DNA of 64,000 nt from Glaciihabitans sp. (GTDB lineage Bacteria; Actinomycetota; Actinomycetes; Actinomycetales; Microbacteriaceae). Where the stretch lies: assembly GCA_025464095.1 (NCBI GenBank), contig JAODMF010000004.1, positions 1-64,000 on the forward strand, read 5' to 3'. The translations under genes and the position numbers were made by a program. Shown in pieces: positions 17,927-27,471 of this stretch (the stretch's first letter is position 1; each line of letters opens with the position of its first letter). The notes under the pieces were generated by a model. The model worked only from the letters and a program-made list of their open reading frames with translations. It ran no database searches and was not told the origin of the DNA.

Positions 17927-20156
17927 GGTGCGAGGGGCGGCGCGGGCAGGCGTGCAGGTGCCGCGCCCGGAGTTGCGCACGAGCATCCTGCTGTTCCTCG
18001 GTCTTGCCATCGCCTTCGGGGGGTTGCACAGCGTGCTCGCGGATGCGGACTGGTGGTGGGCCGGAACCGGGATCATCTTCCTCGTCTTCGGTACTGCGCT
18101 TGCCGTGCGCACAGTCCTGCGTTCGCGCTCGGCCGGCACGATTGCGGCGGCACTTGTCGCGATCGCGGCGATCACCCTCGGCTTCGGCGGCCAGACGGCA
18201 TTCCTCGGCGTCATCCCCACCGTGGATACCTGGTCGCGGTTCGGCCAGATCTGGACGCACGGGCAGGAATCCATCTCCCAGCAGTCCATTCCTGCTACAG
18301 CGGGCGAAGGCATCACGCTCATTCTCTGCGTGACGATCGCCTCGATAGCGGTGGCGATGGATGCCATGGCGCTGTGGCTGCGCGCGCCGGCACTCGCGGG
18401 CATCCCGCTCCTGCTCGTGCTGATCGTCCCCAACGTGGTCGACCCGTCCCTGGCTGATGCGACCTTCTTCGTGCCCGTGGCGATCATCTTCCTGCTGCTG
18501 ATTCGTCCACGCATCCGGCGATCCCAGGCGACCGCCGCGTTCGGGTTCGGGGCTGTCGCCGTGCTCGGCGCACTGCTGCTTCCCCTCGCCCTGCCGAGCG
18601 TCGTGACGACCAACAACACGCAGGCGCTGGGCGGATTCCTCACCAACGGCATCAATCCGATGATCGACCTTGGCAGGAACCTTCGGCAGAGCACGGCGAT
18701 GACGGCGCTGACCTACACCTCCACCAATTTCAACGGGGAGTACCTGCGGCTCACCACTCTGGACACCTTCGTCGGCACCGAGTGGAGGCCGGACACGGTG
18801 CGGCCGATCACGGGCAACGACATCGCGAAGATCGGTGCGGCCCCTGGCCTGGGCGCCAGGGTGGCGACCGCGAAAGTCACCTCACGGGTCACTGTCGCAA
18901 ACTCGGTCGGACAGTGGCTGCCCGTTCCGTACCCCGCGACGAGTGTCACGGGGGAGTCCGGCGACTGGTTCTGGGAACCCGACGCACTCTCGGTGCGGTC
19001 GACGTCGGCCGACATGCGCGGCCAGAAGTACACGGTGAAGAGCCTGGTGGTGGCGCCAACGTCGAACCAGCTCAAGGATGCGCCGTCCTCATCGGGCTCG
19101 CCCCTCGCGCAGGTTCCGGCTGGCCTGGATCCCGTGGTCGCCGCCACCGCGGAGGCCGTGACCGCAAACGCGAAAACCGATTATGCGCGAGCGGTCGCCC
19201 TGCAGGACTGGTTCCGAGGCGGTGATTTCACCTACTCGGAGAAGGCTCCTGTCGCCCAGGGCTACGACGGGTCGGGACTGGACGTCATCCCCACCTTCCT
19301 CAGCACGAAGGCGGGGTACTGCGTGCACTTCGCTTCCACCATGGCCCTGATGGCACGCACGCTGGGGATCCCGTCCCGAATCGTCGTCGGTTTTCTCCCG
19401 GGCACGCCGTCGACGATCACTGGTCGTCCGGATATCGAGCTGTTCACGGTTTCGTCGCACGACCTGCACGCCTGGCCGGAGCTGTACTTCGCCGGGGTGG
19501 GGTGGGTGCGCTTCGAGCCGACTCCCGGGCGCGGTATCGTCCCCAACTTCCCCGCCGCCCCCGTAGATGACCCCTCCACCCCCAATGTGGATGAGTCGAC
19601 CGCCGTGCCAACCCCGGCAACAACGACGGCGCCGCCGACAACGGCCGTTCCGGGCGACGCGAACAATGACCCACAGTCAACCGCGGGCTCGTCGAAATCC
19701 GGCTCGACGGCGCCGCTGGGGCTGCTCGCCCTGAGCCTCGTGCTGCTGGTTCTCCTGGTTCCGGCCGCCACGCGCGAGGTCATCAGGCGCCGGCGCTTCG
19801 GCGCGATCCGTCGCGGTGAGCGCCCGGCGACCCAGGCCTGGACGGAGATCGCGGAGACCGCACGAGATCTCGGATACGCGGTCAGCGTGGCGAGCACTCC
19901 CCGCGATCTCGCCGAGGAACTCGAGTACGCGGCTGCACTCACGGGACCGGCTCGCGACGCCATCCTCCTGCTTCGGGCGGGCGTCGAGGGCGAGTCTTTT
20001 TCGCGGGCCGAGTCGGGGGAGGCCACGGTTGACTCAGTACAGCTGGTGCTTCATGCCCTGCGCGCGAGGTCGAGTGGCAGCCAGCGCGTTCGTGCGGCGC
20101 TGCTGCCCGTCACCATTGTCGACCGGGCGCTCGCGGGTCGGCTGCGAACGAGCTAG
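17913..20156 (+). CDS. Membrane transglutaminase-like protein (TgpA/DUF3488)
   Basis: The protein has 747 residues. About six N-terminal membrane helices (residues 25-225) precede an extracytoplasmic part. The transglutaminase core has Cys in AGYCVHFAST, His in HDLHAWPE and the FEPTPG strand, so the catalytic Cys-His pair is kept. A Thr/Pro/Ala-rich linker, another membrane helix (near LLALSLVLLVLLVPAA) and a cytoplasmic DUF4129-like tail complete the TgpA layout. The substrate is unknown. It overlaps the DUF58 gene and ends the moxR-DUF58-tgpA operon. Confidence 0.88.
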   Translation: MAEAEVRGAARAGVQVPRPELRTSILLFLGLAIAFGGLHSVLADADWWWAGTGIIFLVFGTALAVRTVLRSRSAGTIAAALVAIAAITLGFGGQTAFLGVIPTVDTWSRFGQIWTHGQESISQQSIPATAGEGITLILCVTIASIAVAMDAMALWLRAPALAGIPLLLVLIVPNVVDPSLADATFFVPVAIIFLLLIRPRIRRSQATAAFGFGAVAVLGALLLPLALPSVVTTNNTQALGGFLTNGINPMIDLGRNLRQSTAMTALTYTSTNFNGEYLRLTTLDTFVGTEWRPDTVRPITGNDIAKIGAAPGLGARVATAKVTSRVTVANSVGQWLPVPYPATSVTGESGDWFWEPDALSVRSTSADMRGQKYTVKSLVVAPTSNQLKDAPSSSGSPLAQVPAGLDPVVAATAEAVTANAKTDYARAVALQDWFRGGDFTYSEKAPVAQGYDGSGLDVIPTFLSTKAGYCVHFASTMALMARTLGIPSRIVVGFLPGTPSTITGRPDIELFTVSSHDLHAWPELYFAGVGWVRFEPTPGRGIVPNFPAAPVDDPSTPNVDESTAVPTPATTTAPPTTAVPGDANNDPQSTAGSSKSGSTAPLGLLALSLVLLVLLVPAATREVIRRRRFGAIRRGERPATQAWTEIAETARDLGYAVSVASTPRDLAEELEYAAALTGPARDAILLLRAGVEGESFSRAESGEATVDSVQLVLHALRARSSGSQRVRAALLPVTIVDRALAGRLRTS

Positions 20157-20174
20157 CGGGCTCGTGGTTAGCGC

Positions 20175-21497
20175 TCAGGCAGTCGTCGCCGCCGCGAGCA
20201 GCGCGCCGACTGACTCGAACTCGGCGCGCACCTGGCCGGCAGTGACGCGGATGAACTGCTCGCCGGGCGAGGCGAGGAAGGGCGTCCCCGCAGCGACCCG
20301 GATTCCGGCGGCCGCGAGCTGCACGACCGCGTTGCGCTCATCATCGACGCGCATCCACAGGTTGATGCCGTCCGGTATCGGCATCACGACTCCGTGGCTC
20401 GCGAGCGCGGCGTTGAGGTCGCGCTGGCGGCCGTGGTAGGTGCGCCTGGCATCGCTCACCTGGGCAACGCTCGTGGCATCGGTCAGAAGGTCGTACAGGA
20501 TGGTCTGCAGCATCCGGGACGTCCAGGCGGGACCGAGGATGCGGCGCGCCACAATGCGGTCGACGAGCTGGGCCGGGCCGCCGATCGCTGCGATCCGCAG
20601 GTCGGGTCCGTGCGATTTGGAGAAACTGCGGATGTGCAGCACCCGGTCGGGCAGGAACTCCCCGAGGCTCACATCCGAGCTGGTACTGATCTCTCCGGAG
20701 TGGTCGTCTTCGATGATGATCGTGTCGGTCGCCGTGCGGCTGGAGGAGATCACCTTCGCGAGCTCCCGCGCGCGGTCCGTAGTCATGGACACCCCGGCGG
20801 GGTTCTGGGTTCGGGGCTGCAGCACGATCGCCGCGGGGGAGTGTTTGAGTGCCTCGGCAAGCGCCTCCGGTCGCATGCCCTGTTCATCGAGTCCGACAGG
20901 GAGTCGTTCGATGCCGTAGTGCTCGAGCAGGTCGAAGATCGGGGGGAAGCCCGGATTCTCGATGGCAACCCGGTCGCCGAAGCGAAGGACGAGATCGAGC
21001 GTGCGGCTGATCGCATCCATCGCCCCGTCGACGATCGTCATGGCGCCCGGAACGAACGGCCAGTTGCCGCGCAGCAGCAACTCGAGTTCCGGCAGGACGG
21101 GCGAGTCGAAGTAGCTCGTGGTGCCGGCGCGGCTGGACACCCGCGAGAGCGCCGGCCCGAGATTCGGCAGCAGCTCGGGGTCGGGCGTGCCGGTCGAAAG
21201 GTCGAGGCTGGCAATCGGAAGCTCGGTGAGGTGGCGGGACCGGGGCGGCAGCCACGTGGTGCGCTCGGCCCGCACGAACGATCCGCTCCGACCGCGGGAG
21301 ACGATCAGGCCGACTCCGGAAAGCGCCTGCCAGGCGTGGCTCACCGTCGCGGGGCTGACGCCGAGGTCGGCCGCCAGCTCGCGAACGGTCGGCAGCCGGT
21401 CGCCGGGCGCGAGTTCCCCTGAACTGATCAGGCGCGCGATGGCGCCCGCGATGCCGCTGGGTGTGGGCTCCTCGACGGAGAGGGCTATCGGCTTCAC
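20175..21497 (-). CDS. MocR-type transcriptional regulator (GntR helix-turn-helix + aminotransferase fold)
   Basis: The protein has 440 residues. The N-terminal winged helix (about residues 10-75) reads GDRLPTVRELAADLGVSPATVSHAW. The rest is a class-I aminotransferase domain with Asn in QNPAG and the PLP lysine in IRSFSKSHGPDLR. Regulators of this type sense amino compounds through PLP, GabR with GABA being the classic case. It faces the pyrimidine operon across a 100-bp AT-rich gap, and beta-alanine, a GABA analogue and the end product of that pathway, is a reasonable inferred effector. GTG 21497 was chosen because GGGGG lies 5-6 bp upstream. Confidence 0.87.
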   Translation of the reverse strand: MKPIALSVEEPTPSGIAGAIARLISSGELAPGDRLPTVRELAADLGVSPATVSHAWQALSGVGLIVSRGRSGSFVRAERTTWLPPRSRHLTELPIASLDLSTGTPDPELLPNLGPALSRVSSRAGTTSYFDSPVLPELELLLRGNWPFVPGAMTIVDGAMDAISRTLDLVLRFGDRVAIENPGFPPIFDLLEHYGIERLPVGLDEQGMRPEALAEALKHSPAAIVLQPRTQNPAGVSMTTDRARELAKVISSSRTATDTIIIEDDHSGEISTSSDVSLGEFLPDRVLHIRSFSKSHGPDLRIAAIGGPAQLVDRIVARRILGPAWTSRMLQTILYDLLTDATSVAQVSDARRTYHGRQRDLNAALASHGVVMPIPDGINLWMRVDDERNAVVQLAAAGIRVAAGTPFLASPGEQFIRVTAGQVRAEFESVGALLAAATTA

Positions 21498-21597
21498 TCG
21501 AACCCCCGTAGGTTTTACGCCAACGTCATAAACAGAAACGAAAGAGAAATGTTTACGGCGAATAATAACAAAACGTAGTCCCCGTCGGAGGTTTCTC
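21498..21597. promoter_or_regulatory. AT-rich divergent control region of the pyrimidine operon
   Basis: These 100 bp are far richer in A and T than their surroundings (AATAATAACAAAACG, ATAAACAGAAACG). They separate the MocR regulator from the amidohydrolase gene. TTTACGCCAA and TTTACGGCGA form a near-direct repeat about 40 bp apart, the arrangement MocR proteins often bind. GGAGG precedes the ATG at 21598 by 6 bp. Confidence 0.55.
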
Positions 21598-22446
21598 ATG
21601 ACCGTAGTTCGTGCCGCTATCACCCAGACCACATGGACGGGTGACAAAGAATCCATGATCGTGAAGCACGAGCAATTCGCTCGGGATGCTGCCGCCGCCG
21701 GCGCGCAGGTCATCTGCTTCCAGGAGTTGTTCTACGGCCCGTATTTCGGAATCACCGAAGACAAGAAGTACTACGCCTACGCCGAGGCGGCCGACGGGCC
21801 GATCGTGCAGCGCTTCGCCGCCCTCGCCAAAGAACTCAACCTGGTGATGGTGCTGCCCATTTACGAAGAAGACATGCCGGGTGTGTACTACAACACCGCG
21901 GTCGTCGTCGATTCCGACGGCACGATCCTCGGCAAGTACCGCAAGCACCACATCCCGCACCTCGATCGCTTCTGGGAGAAGTTCTACTTCCGCCCCGGAA
22001 ACCTGGGCTACCCGGTGTTCCAGACCGCGGTCGGGCCGATCGGCGTCTACATCTGCTACGACCGGCACTTTCCCGAGGGATGGCGCGAGCTGGGCCTCAA
22101 CGGTGCCCAGATCGTGTTCAACCCCAATGCAACCAAGCCCGGCCTCTCGAATCGCCTGTGGGAGATCGAGCAGCCGGCCGCGGCGGGCGCCAACGGATAC
22201 TTCGTCGCCGCGGCCAACCGCGTCGGCAAGGAAGACAACGAGTATGGCGAACTCGCGGTCACCTTCTACGGGAACAGCCAGTTCGTCGACCCGCAGGGCA
22301 ACGTCATCGGCGGCTACGGCAGCGGCGAGGTCGAAGAGGTCGTCATTCGCGATCTCGACATGGACATGATCCGCCAGGTTCGCGACGACTGGCAGTTCTA
22401 CCGCGATCGTCGCCCGGAGTCGTACACGAGCATCCCCAAGCCGTAG
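21598..22446 (+). CDS. Nitrilase-superfamily amidohydrolase, beta-ureidopropionase-like
   Basis: The 282 residues contain the full nitrilase triad: Glu43 (CFQELFYGPYF), Lys113 (LGKYRKHHIPH) and Cys153 (VYICYDRHFPEG). The KYRKHHIPH and GFWEKFYF-like stretches match N-carbamoyl-beta-alanine amidohydrolases, which release beta-alanine, CO2 and ammonia. Encoded immediately before dihydropyrimidinase, it fits as the third step of reductive pyrimidine breakdown; an N-carbamoyl-amino-acid hydrolase in a hydantoin pathway is the alternative. Confidence 0.88.
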   Translation: MTVVRAAITQTTWTGDKESMIVKHEQFARDAAAAGAQVICFQELFYGPYFGITEDKKYYAYAEAADGPIVQRFAALAKELNLVMVLPIYEEDMPGVYYNTAVVVDSDGTILGKYRKHHIPHLDRFWEKFYFRPGNLGYPVFQTAVGPIGVYICYDRHFPEGWRELGLNGAQIVFNPNATKPGLSNRLWEIEQPAAAGANGYFVAAANRVGKEDNEYGELAVTFYGNSQFVDPQGNVIGGYGSGEVEEVVIRDLDMDMIRQVRDDWQFYRDRRPESYTSIPKP

Positions 22447-22487
22447 CGCGCCGAGAGAGCCTGCAACCTCGGTTGAAAGGAACAGAA

Positions 22488-23906
22488 ATGAAGACACTCA
22501 TCAAGAACGGCACGGTGGTCAACTCCACCGGCAGGGGCGCCGCCGACGTGCTCATCGATGGCGAGACCATCGCCGCGGTGCTCGCGCCCGGATCGACGCT
22601 GCTCGGCTTCGACATCGAGTCGAACGTGGACAGCGTGATCGACGCGGCGGGCAAATACGTTATCCCCGGCGGGATCGACGCCCACACGCACATGGAGATG
22701 CCCTTCGGCGGCACCTTCGCGAGCGACACGTTCGAAACCGGAACGCGAGCGGCGGCCTGGGGCGGCACGACATCCATCGTTGACTTCGTCGTGCAGTACC
22801 CCGACCAGAACATCCTCGAGCAACACAACCTGTGGCAGGAGAAGGCCGCGGGCAACTGCGCGATCGACTACGGGTTCCACCAGATCCTGTCGGACGTTCA
22901 GGATGCCTCGCTGACCGCAATGGACGAACTCATCGCCGAGGGCGTCACGAGCTTCAAACTCTTCATGGCCTACAAGGGCGTATTCCTGTCTGACGATGGG
23001 CAGATCCTGCGGGCGTTCCAGAAGGGTGCGGACAACGGAGCGCTCATGATGATGCACGCCGAGAACGGCGCGATGATCGACGTGCTCGTGAAGCAGGCCA
23101 TCGATGCCGGACACACCTCGCCGCTGTATCACGGGCTTACGCGCCCGTGGCAGGCGGAGGAAGAGGCGACCCACCGCGCCATCATGATCGCCGACCTCAC
23201 CGGTGCGCCGCTCTACGTCGTGCACGTCTCCGCCAAGCAGGCGGTCGAGCAGATCGCCGCAGCACGCGACCGCGGCCAGAACGTGTTCGGCGAGACCTGC
23301 CCGCAGTACCTGTACCTGTCGCTCGAGGAGCAGCTCGGTGCACCCGGGTTCGAGGGCGCCAAGTGGGTCTGTTCAACGCCGCTGCGATCGAAGCAGGAGG
23401 GCCACCAGCACCACATGTGGCAGTCGCTTCGCACCAACGACATCCAAATGGTTTCGACCGACCACTGCCCCTTCTGCATGAAGGGCCAGAAAGACATGGG
23501 AATCGGCGACTTCTCGAAGATCCCCAACGGAATCGGATCCGTCGAGCACCGCATGGATCTCATGTACCAGGGCGTCGTCAACGGCAACATTTCGCTCGAG
23601 CGCTGGGTCGAGGTCACCTCGACCACCCCGGCGCGCATGTTCGGCATGTATGGCAGGAAGGGCGTCATCCAGCCCGGAGCCGACGGCGACGTGGTCGTGT
23701 ACGACCCGAACGGCCACACGTCCATCGGGCTGGGCAAGACCCACCACATGAACATGGACTACTCGGCGTGGGAGGGCTACGAGATCGACGGGCACGTGGA
23801 CACCGTGATCTCGCGCGGCAAGGTCGTCGTCGACGACAACCAGTACGTCGGCACCAAGGGTGACGGCAAGTACTTCAAGCGCGGCCTCAGCCAGTACCTG
23901 ATCTGA
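22488..23906 (+). CDS. hydA: Dihydropyrimidinase / hydantoinase
   Basis: The 472 residues form an amidohydrolase-superfamily enzyme that opens dihydrouracil, dihydrothymine or hydantoin rings. Metal-site residues are visible: GGIDAHTHMEMP near the N-terminus, the carboxylated Lys in SFKLFMAYKG, His in YVVHVSAK and Asp in VSTDHCPF. The length is typical. It starts 41 bp after the amidohydrolase gene with GAAAGGAA before the ATG. Together the two convert a dihydropyrimidine to a beta-amino acid. Confidence 0.92.
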   Translation: MKTLIKNGTVVNSTGRGAADVLIDGETIAAVLAPGSTLLGFDIESNVDSVIDAAGKYVIPGGIDAHTHMEMPFGGTFASDTFETGTRAAAWGGTTSIVDFVVQYPDQNILEQHNLWQEKAAGNCAIDYGFHQILSDVQDASLTAMDELIAEGVTSFKLFMAYKGVFLSDDGQILRAFQKGADNGALMMMHAENGAMIDVLVKQAIDAGHTSPLYHGLTRPWQAEEEATHRAIMIADLTGAPLYVVHVSAKQAVEQIAAARDRGQNVFGETCPQYLYLSLEEQLGAPGFEGAKWVCSTPLRSKQEGHQHHMWQSLRTNDIQMVSTDHCPFCMKGQKDMGIGDFSKIPNGIGSVEHRMDLMYQGVVNGNISLERWVEVTSTTPARMFGMYGRKGVIQPGADGDVVVYDPNGHTSIGLGKTHHMNMDYSAWEGYEIDGHVDTVISRGKVVVDDNQYVGTKGDGKYFKRGLSQYLI

Positions 23907-23924
23907 ACGACGAGGAACGGAACC

Positions 23925-24941
23925 ATGGATTTCGGAGCAGTACTGCAGACCAACCCGCCCGCGTCGCGCACGGTGTACCTCGCCAAGCTCGCCGAGCAGC
24001 ACGGCTTCAGCCACGTGTGGACGTTTGACTCCCACCTGCTCTGGCAGGAGCCCTACGTCATCTACAGCCAGATCCTCGCTGAGACGAAGCGCGTGATCGT
24101 CGGCCCGATGGTGACCAACCCGGCGACGCGCGACTGGACGGTCACGGCATCCACCTACGCCACCCTCAATGAGATGTATGGCAACCGCACGATCTGCGGC
24201 ATCGGTCGTGGCGACTCCGCCGTGCGCGTGACGAATGGTGCGCCGACGACGCTGAAGACACTGCGCGAGTCGATCCACGTCATCCGCGAGCTCGCCAACT
24301 CGCGATCGGTGGAGTACAACGGAGCCACGCTGCAGTTTCCGTGGAGCAAGGGTTCGACGCTCGACATCTGGGTCGCCGCGTACGGCCCGCTCGCGCTGAA
24401 GCTCACGGGCGAGGTCGGCGATGGCTTCATCCTGCAGATGGCCGACCTGGATGTCGCAGAGTGGATGATCACCACCGTTCGGAATGCAGCCGAGAAGGTC
24501 GGCCGTGACCCGATGTCGATCAAGTTCTGCGTTGCGGCACCCGCCTACATCGGCGACGACTGGACCCACATGCGCAACCAGAACCGCTGGTTCGGCGGCA
24601 TGGTGGGCAACCACGTGGCCGACATCGTGGCGAAGTATGGCGAGTCGTCGACGGTTCCGAAAGCGCTGACCGACTACATCAAGGGCCGTGAGGGATACGA
24701 CTACAACGAACACGGGCGCGCGGGCAACACGCACGCCGAGTTCGTTCCTGACGAGATCGTCGACCGCTTCTGCCTGCTCGGCACCGCCGACCAGCACATC
24801 GAAAAGCTGAAGGCTCTGAAGGAGATTGGCGTCGACCATTTCGCCGCGTACCTGCAGCACGACAACAAGGAAGAGACGCTGCGCCAGTATGGCGAGACAG
24901 TCATCCCCGCACTCAGTGAGCATGTGACGGCCAAGGCATGA
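23925..24941 (+). CDS. LLM-class oxidoreductase (TIGR03842-like), candidate F420 enzyme
   Basis: The 338 residues form a luciferase-like TIM barrel (MDFGAVLQTNPPASRTVYLA, then FSHVWTFDSHLLWQEPYV, TNPATRDWTVTAST, GIGRGDSAVRVT). The sequence resembles the TIGR03842 group, known to me as a putative F420-dependent set found with hydantoinase genes. It lies between dihydropyrimidinase and the transporter, and its stop overlaps the next start (ATGA). No dihydropyrimidine dehydrogenase is encoded nearby, so this protein may catalyse the first redox step. A RutA-like ring-opening monooxygenase is the main alternative. Confidence 0.82.
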   Translation: MDFGAVLQTNPPASRTVYLAKLAEQHGFSHVWTFDSHLLWQEPYVIYSQILAETKRVIVGPMVTNPATRDWTVTASTYATLNEMYGNRTICGIGRGDSAVRVTNGAPTTLKTLRESIHVIRELANSRSVEYNGATLQFPWSKGSTLDIWVAAYGPLALKLTGEVGDGFILQMADLDVAEWMITTVRNAAEKVGRDPMSIKFCVAAPAYIGDDWTHMRNQNRWFGGMVGNHVADIVAKYGESSTVPKALTDYIKGREGYDYNEHGRAGNTHAEFVPDEIVDRFCLLGTADQHIEKLKALKEIGVDHFAAYLQHDNKEETLRQYGETVIPALSEHVTAKA

Positions 24942-25816
24942 CGCGTCGTCGCGGGGTGCGCCCGGTGCTGTTCGGCATCGCGGGCATCATGCTGCTCGGC
25001 GTCGTCTGGGAGGTGTACAAGGCGCTCGGTCCCGTCAAGGGCGTCGTGATCAACGGCCTCACGGTGCTTCCCCGAACCGACGACCAGTCGATGCCCCACC
25101 TGCTCACCATGGTCACTCGGCTGGGCGAACCCGTGCTCGCGGAGCCGGGATCGCTTCCGCTCTGGCAGGTGGTCGCGACATCCGCTGGCTTCACCCTTGG
25201 ACTCGCCGCGATCAGCTGGCTTATCGGCGTGGTCGTCGGGATGCTCCTGGCCGTTCTCATGCAGCGGTTCCGTACCGCAGAATCGGCGTTGCTCCCGTGG
25301 GTGATCCTCAGCCAGACGGTGCCGATCATCGCCCTCGCCCCGCTGGTCAGCGGAGTCGGGTCGCAGGTTCGCTTCGGCGACGCTGTCTGGCAGGACTGGA
25401 TGTCCGTGGTTGTCATTGCGTCGTACCTCGCATTCTTCCCGGTCTCGATTGGCGCGCTGAGGGGCCTCGAGGCACCGGAGCGAGCCGCGGTCGAACTGAT
25501 GCACACCTACGCGGTCGGCTGGTGGACGACGCTCCTGCGCCTGCGGCTACCGGCAGCCGTTCCCTATCTCATTCCGGCGCTGCGCCTCGGCGCGGCCAGC
25601 GCAGTCATCGGCACCGTCGTCGCCGAGGTCTCCATCGGACTGGAGGGCGGGGTGGGCCGCATGATGATCGAATTCGCGAGTGGCTCCAGCGGTGACCCCG
25701 GCAAGCCGTGGGCACCTATCTTCGGCGCCATCCTCATCGGCCTCATCGCCGCAGGCATCGTCGCGCTGCTGGGCACCGCACTGAAGAAGTACCGACGCGG
25801 GGAGATTGCAGCATGA
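24938..25816 (+). CDS. ABC transporter permease (nitrate/taurine/NMT1 type)
   Basis: The 292-residue integral membrane protein has about six helices and the BPD_transp_1 coupling motif in EAPERAAVELMHTYAVGWWTTLLRLRLPAAVPY. A large periplasmic segment after the first helix is unusual but seen in this subfamily. It overlaps both neighbours by 4 bp (ATGA), so the three transporter genes are translated as a unit. The substrate is inferred to be a pyrimidine-like compound from the surrounding enzymes. Confidence 0.88.
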   Translation: MTRRRGVRPVLFGIAGIMLLGVVWEVYKALGPVKGVVINGLTVLPRTDDQSMPHLLTMVTRLGEPVLAEPGSLPLWQVVATSAGFTLGLAAISWLIGVVVGMLLAVLMQRFRTAESALLPWVILSQTVPIIALAPLVSGVGSQVRFGDAVWQDWMSVVVIASYLAFFPVSIGALRGLEAPERAAVELMHTYAVGWWTTLLRLRLPAAVPYLIPALRLGAASAVIGTVVAEVSIGLEGGVGRMMIEFASGSSGDPGKPWAPIFGAILIGLIAAGIVALLGTALKKYRRGEIAA

Positions 25817-26625
25817 CCACACCAGCGGTGACCGCCTCGAGCGTGTCCAAATCCTTCGCAGTGAAGGGCGGCAGCGTGAGCGCGCTGGAGGGCATTGATC
25901 TCGAGGTGGCCGCAGGCGAGTTCGTCTCCCTGATCGGCCCGAGCGGCTGCGGCAAGAGCACGCTCCTGCGGCTGATCGCGGACCTGGACCAGCCCACCTC
26001 CGGAACCGTCACCGTGTTCGGCAAGACCGCGCGCCAGGCGCGGATCGACCAGAACTACGGCATCGCGTTCCAGCAGGCCGGCCTGCTGGCCTGGCGAACG
26101 GTCGGCCAGAACATCGAGCTGCCCCTTGAGTTGCACAGGGTCGCCAAGCCCACCCGTCGCGCGAGAGTTGCGGAGCTGCTCGACCTGGTCGGGCTCACCG
26201 ACTTCGCCGACCGGTACCCGGAACAGCTCTCCGGAGGCATGCAGCAGCGCGTGGCTATTGCGCGATCGCTTGCCGAGAGTCCCGAGCTCCTGCTCATGGA
26301 CGAACCCTTCGGCGCCCTCGACGAGATGACCCGCGAGCGGATGCAGAACGAACTGGTGCGCATCAAGCACGAGACCGGCGCCGCCGTTGTCTTCGTGACG
26401 CACTCCATCCCCGAAGCCGTCTTCCTCTCCGACCGCGTCGTCGTGATGTCGCCGCGACCCGGACGCATCCAGGAGGTCGTGCCGGTGCGCCTGGGCGCGA
26501 CGGGCGAACGCGACGAGAACCTCCGGGAGGCGACAAACTTCTTCTCGACCGTGCGGGCCGTGCGCGAGGCACTCCACGGTGTGCCGGTCGCCGAGTCCGC
26601 CGCACGTGGAGTGGATATCCGATGA
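25813..26625 (+). CDS. ABC transporter ATP-binding protein
   Basis: The 270 residues carry Walker A GPSGCGKST (residues 42-50), Q-loop in YGIAFQQAGLL, signature LSGGMQQR, Walker B LLLMDEPFGALDE and the switch His in VFVTHSIPEA. This is the SsuB/TauB/ThiZ-like class, which pairs with two small permeases and a soluble or lipid-anchored binding protein. ATG 25813 was chosen at the ATGA overlap with the upstream permease. Confidence 0.93.
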   Translation: MTTPAVTASSVSKSFAVKGGSVSALEGIDLEVAAGEFVSLIGPSGCGKSTLLRLIADLDQPTSGTVTVFGKTARQARIDQNYGIAFQQAGLLAWRTVGQNIELPLELHRVAKPTRRARVAELLDLVGLTDFADRYPEQLSGGMQQRVAIARSLAESPELLLMDEPFGALDEMTRERMQNELVRIKHETGAAVVFVTHSIPEAVFLSDRVVVMSPRPGRIQEVVPVRLGATGERDENLREATNFFSTVRAVREALHGVPVAESAARGVDIR

Positions 26626-27410
26626 GATCCCTGCGCGCACGTGCGATAGTGGCGCCCGCCGCGTTCGGCATCGCCGTGCTCGTACTGTGGCAGCTCGCCG
26701 TTGTCGTGTTCAACATCCAGCCGTTCGTGTTGCCGAGCCCGGTCAACATCGGCGTGCAGTTCGCGCAGGACCTGCCGATCGTCTGGGACGGCATGATCAT
26801 CACCGGGACGAACGCGCTGATCGGATTCGTTCTCGGCGCGCTCGCCGCAGTCGTTGCGGCCGCGCTGGCGGCGTCACTCCGCTTCTTCGACCAGTTGACC
26901 CAGCCAATCGTCACCGTTGCGGGCGTGATTCCGATCATCGCGCTCGCGCCCGTGTTGTACACGATGTTCGGGGCCGGGGCGGAGACGAGCCGGCAGGTGG
27001 TCGCCGCGATCGCGGTGTTCGTGCCGGTCTACCTCAACACCCTGCGGGGGCTGCGCCAGGTGAAGCCGGTGCACCGCGACCTCATGCGCGCCTACGCGGC
27101 GTCCCGCTGGCAGGCGACCCGCACGGTCACGCTGCCGGGCGCGCTTCCCTTCGTGTTCACCGGCTTGCGCATCGCGTCCTCACTCGCGGTGATCTCTGCC
27201 CTCATCTCGGAGGATTTCGGCGGCCCGATCGACGGGCTGGCGCCATCCATCTCGTCCGCGGCCGCCTACAGCAACTACACGCTCGCCTACGCGTTCGTGC
27301 TGGGAGCGATCCTGCTCGGACTCACGTTTTACATCGTCACACTGGCCCTGGAGAAGCTTGCAACGAGGCACTCACCTCTCCCGAATGAGCGTCCGGTTGT
27401 TCGAACATAG
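26622..27410 (+). CDS. ABC transporter permease, second subunit
   Basis: The 262 residues include about six membrane helices and a coupling loop in LRGLRQVKPVHRDLMRAYAA. The sequence is distinct from the first permease, so a heterodimeric channel is expected. It starts inside the ATPase stop (ATGA) and is followed 61 bp later by the binding-protein gene. Confidence 0.88.
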   Translation: MRSLRARAIVAPAAFGIAVLVLWQLAVVVFNIQPFVLPSPVNIGVQFAQDLPIVWDGMIITGTNALIGFVLGALAAVVAAALAASLRFFDQLTQPIVTVAGVIPIIALAPVLYTMFGAGAETSRQVVAAIAVFVPVYLNTLRGLRQVKPVHRDLMRAYAASRWQATRTVTLPGALPFVFTGLRIASSLAVISALISEDFGGPIDGLAPSISSAAAYSNYTLAYAFVLGAILLGLTFYIVTLALEKLATRHSPLPNERPVVRT

Positions 27411-27471
27411 CCGGCGAAAAACCGCACCATCGGAGCGCCAAGTCCCCATAAGAGCACAAGGAGGAGCACCA

